DNA from: Strigamia acuminata
Taxonomy: Eukaryota; Arthropoda; Chilopoda; Geophilomorpha; Linotaeniidae
Length of the DNA: 64,000 nucleotides
Assembly (NCBI GenBank): GCA_949358305.1
Contig: OX442314.1
Location: forward strand, 43,222,581-43,286,580
Direction of reading: 5' to 3'
Part shown: piece by piece, positions 1-9,531 of the stretch
Layout: every line of letters begins with the position of its first letter
Numbering within the stretch: the stretch's first letter is position 1
Translations under genes and position numbers: made by a program
Notes under the pieces: generated by a model
The model's input: the letters and a program-made list of their open reading frames with translations, nothing else
The model's database searches: none
Told to the model about the DNA's origin: nothing

Positions 1-2744
1 TTTAGCTGTTTCTTCAGTGTTGCTACATTTTCTTTCTCCTCGTGTATTGACTTGGCTTCAGTGCACACAACAATAGAAGGTATTTGAATATATTCTTCCT
101 GAATAAGTTCAATAGTCTCAAATGTTGAATATGTGTTGAATGTCATTATTTGCTCGTAAATGAGATAAGAACAAAAAGCACATAAAACAAGAACAAACAT
201 TCTTTTCAAATAAATTAAAACAACATATTGTTTGTGGGTTATTTGGATCGGCTTTTCGTCTAGTCGATGAATTAGTTTCTGAAGTTTAATTTCAAACTGG
301 CTCTTCTTCTTGAAACGGAGTGCAAGCTTGTTCTTTTGTTTGCGGACGCTGCGAATAGTCAGATCCAGAATTGCAAGACACGACGTCCCCACGTAAAAAG
401 ATAAATAGCCTCCAATGTCGCACAGAAGAGCGATAAAGTCGTAGAAGAAGTATTCCTGTGCACTGAAAATCCAATTGCTATACGAGTATATTTCTAACGA
501 CCGGTGTGTTTCGTCGCTGGAAAAGTAATGCGATACTACCATGGTTTTTTCACATTCATTAGGACAATGACAATCAGAATTTGGATTTATGCTTTTTGTT
601 ATTTCCCCGACTTCTTGGAGGTCATTGCATGTTTGTTTGTTTGCAATACAATGGTTTTCTTGTGTCTGAGGCAAGAAAGGAAACCTGAAAATAGTAAGAG
701 ACACACAAACCTATGATTAGGTACCGCGTACCGGTACTTGTGATTTCTCTACATTTCTGCATAATTTCTACAAAATCTTGTATGTTTCTGCATATTTTTC
801 TGACTGTTGTATATCCTTTGATATATTATTATCGCAATAACGACCACAGCATTAAATGAAGATTTGCGCCAACTGCTATGATTTATTTCACTCGGTCGCC
901 ATTAATCAGGGGGGTGCAACTTAGAAACTTTGCCGTCATTGGTCGAAAAGCATGTCGTCATCAAAGGGTCAAGTGACGTATGTAAAAGTACTAAAATATA
1001 CTGGTATATGTGATATCAGATTGTTAGGGATATTTAATACCAAGAGTTAACACTCAAATTTTAAGTTAACATAAAATAAAATAAAATTGAGACTAATTTC
1101 ATGCGTGTGAATTAAATTTAATTAAAAAATCTGTGACGTCATGAATGGCCAGTGATACAGCAACACAGATTATTATCTGTGACAGCAAGGGCCCTCCAGT
1201 GACGTTGTGCCTTGGCCATTAATATTACTATCACACTCGATATCTCATCATCCAATTAGAATCGTACAGACCACTAGCGCCGACTAGTGGTAATATTAGA
1301 ACTAATCAAATCTAAACAAACACTACATTGATCACACTGAAAACTTACTGGCAAGAAAAATTTCTTTGGGAAATTTTGTTGTAAACACATTGAAATTGGC
1401 AATTCTCCACAGCACTTTTATCACCACATTTAGCCAGCCTTCGATTTATGAACTTGTACTGAAAAATACAAATGAATTAACTCAGATCATACGTAAATCG
1501 AGGTCAATAGATGAGGCTAAAATATTTTTTATGATGGTAACAATTATTTTAAATGAAGTTTCTTACTCTTTTCAATGAAAATGTGACTACATTGGATTTA
1601 AATAGGTGTCCCATATGAGTTGGTGGTAGAATCAAAGCAATAATATCATTTCTTCCAGCTGTCAAATCTATCTGTAAAGTACCATTCCAAATGGAGGTTA
1701 GTGCTGTTATGTTACCAGCTAAAAGCAAAGCAATAAAATTAACATTTATTTACCGCCATAAATAGATAATTATCCGAACTCATATTTGTTTGAAAATAAA
1801 CTTTCAGTCGATTTTCTGGTCCAAGTTGAATTCTTTTCACTTTTGTAAAAGAAAACAATTATGAAAATAAATTAATTTATTTAAACACTACACCCCATTA
1901 ACAATGGCTGTAACAATTGACTGACATTGAAAAGCAATTGTTTTGCAAATTTGCTGCAATAATGCTATACACACATAACTTTTAAGCATTTATTCATTAA
2001 AATATGCCACTTACCATTTTCAATAACTGCCATAAGTGAAACTACTGAGAATTTTTCCTTTGTTCTAAATTTGTTGTAAAATGCTTTTGATCCCTGTAAA
2101 TTGACAATTTTGAAATCTATTATTTTTTTTATTGTTTGTTATAATGTTAAATGAAAATACATGAAATTTCAGAATGAAAATCCCAATAGTTTTCGAAAAA
2201 AAAAATAAAAACATTTTTGGAGGTCAAAATAATTACCCTATAAAAATTGATATTTCTTATCAGATTGGTAAAGTTTTTCCTTCTCATTATTTCATTTAAG
2301 TCTGTGGTGTTGTCCATGAAAAATGTCCCAGAATGCTTGCATTCTAATATTTTCAATTGTTGATAAATAAAAAAATCAATACAAAATATAATATTATAAA
2401 ATAACATTACCTGCTATATTCATCAATTTCATGTTTCTATTATATTTGCTGCTTTCATCGGTTTCAGTAATAGTTAGATAAATTACAGGAAAGTCACCCA
2501 ATGTTTCTTCAGCATAATCCACATGAACCTTTACAGGCATTTGTGCGTAATAAACAATTTGATTCCAACATTGGAATAAACACAAACAAAGTGTAATTAC
2601 GCCTAATGATAATCGAAAAATTTCATACAATTTTCTTCCATTTTTCATCGTACTCATATTTTCCAATGTTGATTTCTCTAATTTCATTTGCACATGTTTT
2701 TTAGTTATTTTTCGAACTTCCTTCTCTCTCCTCGCATAAAACAT
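1..2744 (-). CDS. DEG/ENaC-family sodium channel, tandem two-module form, 3' end outside window
   Basis: Predicted amiloride-type (DEG/ENaC) cation channel subunit of the plasma membrane. Exons that join in phase with GT-AG borders are 2411-2744, 2237-2343, 2015-2093, about 1780-1839, 1567-1718, 1349-1458 and 684 to beyond position 1. Exon 1 carries the first membrane segment and the following FPVIYLTIT stretch. A later exon has the family motif LGPENRLKV. The 1349-1458 exon and the start of the last exon carry the Cys-rich thumb (CHCPNEC). The last exon has the pore segment CDIGGYLSFYVGTSC with the G-x-S filter. The frame then stays open through a basic linker of about 50 residues into a new hydrophobic segment and an IQIPSIVVC motif, as after a first membrane segment. 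The start is the ATG at 2742-2744; an in-frame TAA lies just upstream. The exon 4/5 junction is uncertain: the good GTAAAT donor at 1753 gives the wrong phase, and a weaker GTTCGG donor at 1779 fits. Confidence 0.75.
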
Positions 2745-2762
2745 GCTGGTTGTAGGTCCCAC

Positions 2763-3284
2763 TTAAGGTTGACGATGTCTGAGACAAATTCTTACATTTG
2801 TGTCTCAAATTTTGCTAAGTTACATCATTGATCTGTTGTTGTACAAGTTTATCGGTTGTTTTTCCGGGTCACATCTCACAATGTTCGTAAAACTAGACAT
2901 GCAACGTGCATGTATGAATAACATTTTATGTTTATCTCAATAAAGATATTAAATTGCGTAGAAAGTCATAAATTATTTTTTTTATTTAAATTATTTGTCA
3001 AAATGTTACCGATATTGAAATTCTCGGTTTCCTTGCACAAATCAAACGACCACAATCACACACCAGAGCGCGCCAACAACCACACGCCGCCAACCACACG
3101 CCGCTTGCGCCGTGTTGAAATTGAAAACCCAAATTGAAAATCTCCGAAAATCGACCGTTGTTACTCGCGTTTACTCACCGACATCACTTCAATCCTGCAC
3201 AAACTGCTTACCAGGTAGGTTTACAGACAAATACACAACTTTCCACCTAAAAAATAACTCAAAAATTTCTTATTTAGCGTGAAA
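2763..3284 (+). promoter_or_regulatory. Intergenic region and spliced 5' leader of the retropepsin-like gene
   Basis: This is the gap between the divergent DEG/ENaC gene and the retropepsin-like gene. A CAG|GTAGGT donor at 3214/3215 and a TTATTTAG acceptor ending at 3277 would remove a 63-bp leader intron just before the ATG at 3285. A CAAC/CACGCC-rich tract lies at 3050-3112. No TATA box was identified. Confidence 0.45.
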
Positions 3285-3761
3285 ATGGCGAACAACGGCG
3301 CTACCGGAAGCGGAACAACCAACCAGCTGAATAACGATCGTCCATTTATTAATGTTAAGATCGGAAATCTCCGTTGCCTCGCTCATGTAGCCGTGGGTTC
3401 GCCCCAATGCATCATCGGCGAACATTTATTCGAGCAAACCGGCTACTCGCGAAACACCGTTCTCCAACTGCAAGACATGGTTCGACGTGACGTTTTCGGT
3501 AATTCTTACAAACTAATCGGCCGAACGGTGTTCAATGTTGAATGGGAAGACCAGGTTACTCAACTCCCTTTTATTGTTGTGCCAAAACGCATCGAAGACC
3601 TCGTCTTGGGAGCTAATTTCGTCCGTATGTTGGGTATGATTTTCAATTATCGCGCGCGGACAATGGAATCGACTATATTGGGCTTTGAACTCCCCTTTGC
3701 TTTTGCAGAGGAGACGGATGGAGTAAAACTTAATCATATAAATATACTTGTTAAGGATTAA
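3285..3761 (+). CDS. Retropepsin-like aspartyl protease domain protein without the catalytic Asp
   Basis: A 158-residue single-domain protein with the retroviral-type aspartyl protease fold pattern. The first strand-loop reads INVKIGNLRCLAHVAVGS, where a protease has its D-T/S-G active site; here the Asp position is Ala. The C-terminal half has LVLGANFVRMLGMIFNYRAR, matching the conserved ILG-x-x-F region of retropepsins. No RT, RNase H or integrase follows. The likely spliced leader, the in-frame ATG and an AATAAA at 3938-3943 make it look like a host transcription unit, so it may be a domesticated, non-catalytic protease domain. The alternative is a solitary retroelement remnant that happens to be intact. 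An antisense frame over 3513-3737 is a shadow. Function unknown. Confidence 0.6.
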   Translation: MANNGATGSGTTNQLNNDRPFINVKIGNLRCLAHVAVGSPQCIIGEHLFEQTGYSRNTVLQLQDMVRRDVFGNSYKLIGRTVFNVEWEDQVTQLPFIVVPKRIEDLVLGANFVRMLGMIFNYRARTMESTILGFELPFAFAEETDGVKLNHINILVKD

Positions 3762-3937
3762 TTACTGTTTGTGAAAAATTTACCCGGTTAAAATGGCTTT
3801 AGAAATTATTATTTTTTTGATTTAATTCTAATTGTGAGTTTATGTGAATGTGTGAAATAGGTTAAATGATTTCAAATGTTTGTACTAAAAAATATATATA
3901 AAGTTGCATGTGTAATGTCCTGAATTTCTAATGAAAT

Positions 3938-3943
3938 AATAAA
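3938..3943 (+). terminator. AATAAA polyadenylation signal
   Basis: An AATAAA hexamer 177 bp after the stop of the retropepsin-like gene, in AT-rich sequence. It fits the 3' end of that transcript. Confidence 0.4.
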
Positions 3944-5396
3944 AATTGTTTTAGTTCTGTTTAATTTTTTTAAAATAGTAAAATTAATACATTTTAGCGA
4001 CGGTTTAATTCCTAAGAACCTAACCTTACTGGTTTTTTGATGAAAACCACTTTTTTGAGCCGGCTTGTCGCTAAAACCTAAGTTTTTGTGTGGCTAAACT
4101 GAGCGTCGCTAAAATGACTATACCCGGGCGAATTTCTATCTTATTCTGTCCAAAAGCAGTCCCAATGGCAAATTTCTCCCAATTCGCCATTGGGAAAGTA
4201 TTTGGACCTTTCTAATGGCGAATTGGTAGAAATTAGCCACAGGGGTGCACATCTAGCGCGACATGAATCTGCCGCGACAAGCCATCCCAAGAAAATGGTT
4301 TCGCGGGGGTCAAGGGGGGCGCAGAATAATGCTAAAATAAAGTAAATAAACAACAATCAACTCATTATTAAGCCAAATATTAGGCTTAATGCTGCTAAAT
4401 AACAACTGGAATTAGAAAATCTTATGCGCAGAATGGGATGCGCAGTACGAATTTAGTATCAAGTCATCAGGCGCAAACTGTATAATTGTAAACTAAAAAT
4501 TATTTTTGACACAGGCCGGTTTGTACACATCGAAATCGCCTAGTCTGGTGTTTAGAAGTCGAGCAATTATTATTTTTATCTGATGATAGTTTTGACTTGT
4601 TTGGTTTTTCTGATTTGTGTGTTTCTCTGTTGTTTAATTTGTGTGTTGCTCTGTTGTTTTATTATTTCTTTTGTCACTTGTGTGTGTGCGGAGGACATTG
4701 TTGCATCTATTACTGATTTATGTCTTTACGTTTCTATTACCTGAATGTCGGATTTGCGAACAGATGTTGATGCATCCTTTCAGTTTGTATTAAAGCTCCA
4801 TATTCAAACGTTTATTATGTGTATTTAGTTCTCTTTGAAAACCACATACACAATGCAATTTAGTGATGCAATATCTAAACAATATTACTAACAAACAATG
4901 ATCAACAACAGAGTGCTTTTTTCGATTTTGGCCTTCTTGAATGCATGGTGGATGTTTACACTACACTTTGCCAGATCTCGCACTTAGTCCAGTCACTAAC
5001 AAACTGACTGACGAATCCAAACAACAATTTACTAAACTTTGCAAAAAGAATAGAGTTTGTTATAGCAAAACAAGGGAAGCAAACCGTCGACATTTATCTT
5101 TCAACACGATGAATTTTAAGCTTTTGGATTTGCGGAAACCAAAGACTAACATGAAAATCAATACCAGTGTCGTTGTATGTAGCAACATCATCAAATTTCA
5201 AATTAATACTTAAAACACAACTCGATATTTCAGTGCATAAAGCAATTGCTGCCCCGCAACACACTAACACTTCGCTGCAAGGCACTGATGCTCCACTCGA
5301 CAATAGAGGGCGCCAGGGTCTAGATAAAACGGCCTGTACACCTGACTGAAAGCGAGGCTAACGGGTGTAAACACACACAATAAACACGTGGCGAAT
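3944..5396. other. Intergenic region with repeat fragments, no clear gene
   Basis: No supported coding region. 4140-4250 holds short inverted copies of AATTCGCCATTGGG-like sequence. 4488-4570 is a copy of a DEG/ENaC intron end and exon (separate entry). Small frames at 4941-5349 lack recognisable motifs. The final part should contain the promoter of the SAP-domain gene. Confidence 0.5.
4488..4570 (+). pseudogene. Duplicated DEG/ENaC exon fragment
   Basis: Closely matches 16620-16700: the last bases of an intron (TTTTTGACACAG), then an exon start encoding GLYTSKSPSLVF against GLYTSTSPSLMF in the intact gene. The frame stays open for about 21 codons, then meets TGA where the homology fades. 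No other exons of that gene are visible nearby, so it is an isolated duplicated exon with its splice acceptor. Confidence 0.65.
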
Positions 5397-6854
5397 ATGG
5401 AAATCGACGGATTCCAGTTATCATTCAACGGAAAAACTGCAGAAATCCATAAATTTACTGTTCCACAGTTAAAAGAATGGTTGAAGTCCCATGGGCAAAA
5501 GGTTTCAGGAAGAAAAGAAGATCTGATAAATAGGTAAATACATTTTCCGTCACATTCTGCCACAATATGTGACATTTTCCCTAATAATTTAATTTCTTTC
5601 TAAAGAATCCAGAATTTTCTTGAAAATTCAGCAATGCTTATTCAGGTAACACCTGAAACATTCTCGTCACTTCTTCCCAAGATGGAGTTCGCATTAGCCG
5701 CCCCGTTGCTCGAACGTGCAGCCTTGATCAAAATTGTCACCAACGTGTGGAAATGTTGGACAAATATCTCCGAGACGATCTGCTCTACTGAAGAATCCGA
5801 AGATTTTTATATAAATCCCTTACCGAACCCCATCTGGCGTTCTATTAACAGAATAATTGAAACAAGACTGGCAAAATTGGCCTTACCTCCAATTATGAAA
5901 CTTGCGTTGAATGAGATTTCGAAAAACGTGGGAAATGAATTACTAGAGTTCCTCACGTCAAAAAGGTTTACCGATCGTCTCGAACTAGTACCAGGCTATG
6001 ATGTCATCGGCTGTAACAGGCTCGTTGATTGCGTCAAGCACATCGAGTGGACGCAGCACGGCAAAATCGACGAGACGAAATCGGCAAGAGCGTTATCGTG
6101 CGCCAACAAACCGCTCAGTCGAAAGGAAAGATTGCGGATAGCTTGCGTGTTTGGCATCAGAGATCTAGTGGAACATTTCTGGCGAGAATCTCCCGATAAT
6201 TTCACCCTCTCTGGCTCTCCTTTTGGCCGCGTCATGACGTCTGGATTGGATGGTCGAAACGTAGTAAGCAAAGAGAGCAAATTTGGCATGTTGCGTTGCT
6301 CGTTGAAAAGCGGTAACACGAGTGCGATGGAGTATTTGTGGTCGACTTTTACGGACGAAGAAAGAGTTACATGTTTGGATTTCAGTTGGAAATACGCAAT
6401 TTCGCTTGCTTGCTACGACGTTAATATAAGACGAAGCGTTTACTTTTTGTTAACCAAGACGAACGAGCAGATGTTGGCTACTATTTTTCCGGAGTTCGGC
6501 TCACAGCTTTTAGAGTATTTTGCTATGGATTGGGTGTATGTAGATTTGTTTTTAGCTGGGTTAAAGCGTGTTCTTCCGAAGCTGTGTGTAGTGGGATTTT
6601 TATTGAATTGTCTGGCGGGACAGATAGAATTGAATCGAAACGACGGCAAAAGGTTTCGGATGTGTTTCGAGCAATTGTGGACGAGGATTTCGCCTGACTC
6701 GAGGAATTATTTCCTGCAACATGAAGAATATAATTGCGCTGCGTGTATTAAGTCTTTGTACGCGGCTGAAGATTTCGCTAGTCTTGATTTGATGCTAAAC
6801 GATTTCGATGAGGAGGATCGGACGAAATTTATGGAGCGATGCCTAGAACGGTAG
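5397..6854 (+). CDS. SAP-domain protein with unrecognised helical C-terminal region
   Basis: Two exons: 5397-5533 and 5606-6854, joined in phase across a 72-bp GT-AG intron, giving 461 residues. Residues 18-50 form a SAP module (TVPQLKEWLKSHG, then GRKEDLINRIQNFL after splicing), a helix-extension-helix DNA-binding motif of chromatin-associated proteins. The remaining roughly 410 residues look all-helical with regularly spaced aromatic and Leu positions (for example LRIACVFGIRDLVEHFW and FASLDLMLNDFDEED), suggesting helical repeats, but I do not recognise the family. Taking the ATG at 5634 as start would lose the SAP domain. A nuclear DNA- or chromatin-linked role is inferred from SAP alone. 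Confidence 0.7.
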
Positions 6855-7029
6855 TGACCTTAAATACACACATTTGAGTGAGCACCATATTTCCGACTAA
6901 TTTAATAAATAAGATTAGAGATTTTTTCTTGCTTTATTTCCTCAGGAGTTGGAATAACAAATATTCCACTTGACAACAGAATTAAATAATTAAATTAAAT
7001 AATATTGTGTGCCAAATTACGACTTAGCA

Positions 7030-7400
7030 ACAAAATCAACCAACCACGCTGCGAGTTTTATGGTGCCGGAAACATAAAGGTTGGACTGTTGAACAGTGGA
7101 GACAAGTTATCGTCAGCGATGAGTCGTAATTTTGTTTGTTTAAAGATGGGAAAACTACAGTTTTAAGAAAAAAAGGAGAAGAATTCCATCCCCATTGCAT
7201 TTCAAAGACTGTCAAATTTGCACCTGGGATAATGGTTTATGGAACCACGACGGCAAACGGACTTGGGAGCTTAGAAACTGTGAAACAAAGCATTAATGCA
7301 GAGGTTTACATTACATCAATGTTTTGGATAATTGCATCATTCCAACCGCCAAACACTATTTTCCGGATGGCAGTTACATCTACAAGTACTTTGTGCTTTG
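7030..7400 (+). pseudogene. Decayed Tc1/mariner-type transposase fragment
   Basis: Translation gives WTVEQWRQVIVSDES, a TAG stop, then FKDGKTTVLRKKGEEF, KTVKFAPGIMVYGTT and a degenerate NAEVYITSM segment. This follows the Tc1 transposase catalytic core order (W-x-x-V-x-x-SDES; R-x-x-GE; TVK-x-x-x-x-x-MVWG; LN-x-x-x-Y). The first catalytic Asp is visible in SDES. The frame is interrupted and truncated on both sides and no terminal repeats were found. Confidence 0.6.
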
Positions 7401-8092
7401 GTCGAGTAAGTGCTCCTTCGGGTAGCCATCAGCCTCACAAGCCTGTAATTACTCCCTTAGGTTTCCACTAAACCTTTGCAACCTTCTCACTGTGGATTCC
7501 TCTGTAACCCTTTGAGCATTTTCATCATCACCCGTTTAAATACGCCTATGTTTTATCCACTTCTTTCTATTCCTTTTATATTAATTTTAGCGCCGTTTGA
7601 GATGCCTTTTGGAGTCAGATTAGATTAATTGATCACTAGTCTGTTATTTTGATTCTTTAAGTGCGAATCGCAGCGTTTAAGCTCGATCTGGCCGCCCCTC
7701 CATTTGGGGCTTTAGCCGGGTTTAGCAATTTTTGAGTTCTTTCATTGGGGCGAGGGCACGTATCCATTTAGAACGCACTTTGCTTGTATTCTCGCATGAA
7801 GTCATCATTCTATCCAGTTTTTTAAGGCTTAAAAGAGACCCGTGCAATTAAATTTGTTTCAGTTAGAGTATTTGGAAGTTGAGCCACCACCTTAAGGTTC
7901 AATCTCACAATGGGCAGTCATTCATGACCAGCTCTCGAGAAAATTTCGTAACCGCGCGTAATTCAAAACGCGATTTTTTTCCATCACAAACAAACGGTTC
8001 ATGATACAATGATAAAGGCCCAAATTTTATTTTCTTTTACCTTAAAAAATATTTTTTATTAGGCTTAATCAGAAAAAAAATAAAACTCTCTC
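7401..8092. other. Intergenic stretch, nothing recognised
   Basis: No coding frame with motifs. The sequence is moderately AT-rich with a TTTTATTAGGCTTAATC stretch shortly before the palindrome. No tandem repeats seen. Confidence 0.4.
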
Positions 8093-8452
8093 ACAAGGGG
8101 AGAGCACCAATAAGCTATCACAGATTGTTGTAATATTAAACAAGAAGGATTGTTATATCATGCTGAATGAGACCCTAAAATAATTTCATTCCATAAACAG
8201 CCAACAATGCAAACAATGAGCTGAAAGTTGGCACTATTTTGTCTGTGTATACATCAAATCTGAGCAATCAGGCCTAGTGTATGAATACTGTAAACAACAG
8301 TTGCTAGGTAAAAAATAGTTCCAAGATCCAAGTTCAATTTTATCATTTGATATTTAATGATGTCATTTCCTCATTTGATATCACATGACATATGATATCA
8401 GAACTTTGTTCACCAACATGACTGTCTTCGTGAAGACAATAATAGTTTGTAG

Positions 8453-8520
8453 TGGTGGTCCAGTGGTTCAGGTAATGGACTAGGAATCTTTCCACACAGG
8501 TTCAAATCCTGCTGTCTGTG
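8453..8520 (+). promoter_or_regulatory. tRNA-like head with A and B boxes, left arm
   Basis: TGGTCCAGTGG at 8456-8466 matches a Pol III A box and GGTTCAAATCC at 8499-8509 is a perfect B box, about 33 nt apart as in tRNA genes. A T-arm-like CAGG-loop-CCTG stem can form, but no convincing acceptor stem or anticodon arm is seen. It is probably a tRNA-derived SINE head rather than a tRNA gene. Confidence 0.6.
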
Positions 8521-8694
8521 AAAATTTTTTACTTTAATTTTTTAATTTTTTTTAGCAGTAATTTTAATGTTTGTAATTTTATGTTTGTTTTTAGAAAACT
8601 TTAATTAATTAATTTTAATTTTTTAACAAACATAAAATTACAAACATTAAAATTACTGCTAAAAAAAATTAAAAAATTAAAGTAAAAAATTTTC

Positions 8695-8762
8695 ACAGAC
8701 AGCAGGATTTGAACCTGTGTGGAAAGATTCCTAGTCCATTACCTGAACCACTGGACCACCAC
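8695..8762 (-). promoter_or_regulatory. tRNA-like head with A and B boxes, right arm
   Basis: Mirror copy of the left-arm head. The B box lies at 8705-8715 and the A box at 8748-8758 on the minus strand, so two Pol III promoters face each other across the palindrome centre. Confidence 0.6.
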
Positions 8763-9122
8763 TACAAACTATTATTGTCTTCATGAAGACAGTCATGTTG
8801 TTGAACAATGTTCTGATGTCATATGTCATGTGATATCAAAAGAGGAAATGACATCATTGAATCTCAAATGATAAAATTGAACTTGGATCTTGGAACTATT
8901 TTTTACCTAGCAACTGTTGTTTACAGTATTCATACACTAGGCCTGATTGCTCAGATTTGATGTATACACAGACAAAATAGTGCCAACTTTCAGCTCATTG
9001 TTTGCATTGTTGGCTGTTTATGGAATGAAATTATTTTAGGGTCTCATTCAGCATGATGTAACAATCCTTCTTGTTTAATATTACAACAATCTGTGATAGC
9101 TTATTGGTGCTCTCCCCTTGTC

Positions 9123-9531
9123 AGTGCACTTGACCTTTAAGTGATTTTAATGGCATTTAATTGGTGCTCTAAACTACAGACAAGAAGACTTTCGATCAAA
9201 CTTTTGCAAGCTACCATGGAGATAATGATCCAACTAACAAGCTTGTGACTTTTCAGCCGATCGCTTTAAAGTTTTACTCGATGATCGATGTCTCCATGGT
9301 AATTTCAACCATTAACTGTCATCTCAGCTCGTAAAATTGAAAAACTAATATTTTACTTTGATAGTAAATTCTTAAAAAAAAACTAATAAAATAGGAAAAA
9401 GACGAAAGTTCAGTTCAGTACTTCCTGCATAAAACCCAATATTGACGGTAAAAGTCTTTAACTCAACTTACATGCACAAAACTCAGGAAGCAATTTTAAA
9501 AATCAATTGTTCACCTTGACTCAGTTGCGAA
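9123..9531. other. Intergenic region upstream of the interrupted DEG/ENaC gene
   Basis: No coding sequence. 9160-9175 repeats the ATTGGTGCTCT motif of the palindrome end. CTACCATGGAGATAATGAT (about 9210) has an inverted relative in GATGTCTCCATGGTA (about 9290). It presumably holds the promoter of the gene starting at 9532. Confidence 0.35.

Larger units (their letters stand above)
8093..9122. repeat. Near-perfect 1.03-kb palindrome (foldback element)
   Basis: 8093 to about 8589 reads as the reverse complement of about 8625 to 9122, with scattered mismatches and small indels, around an AT-rich centre of about 35 nt. Both ends carry ACAAGGGGAGAGCACCAATA. I saw no target-site duplication and no open frame in the arms. 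Each arm carries a tRNA-like segment with Pol III boxes. The layout fits a foldback or SINE-derived inverted dimer; an RNA from either strand could fold into a roughly 500-bp duplex. Confidence 0.85.

Noticed and set aside
2928-3137. Plus-strand 69-residue frame before the retropepsin-like gene
   Set aside because: No motif; ends in a low-complexity CAAC/CGCC tract and lies in the likely 5' leader.
8453-8520. Genuine tRNA gene
   Set aside because: A and B boxes are good, but no acceptor stem or proper anticodon arm could be drawn.
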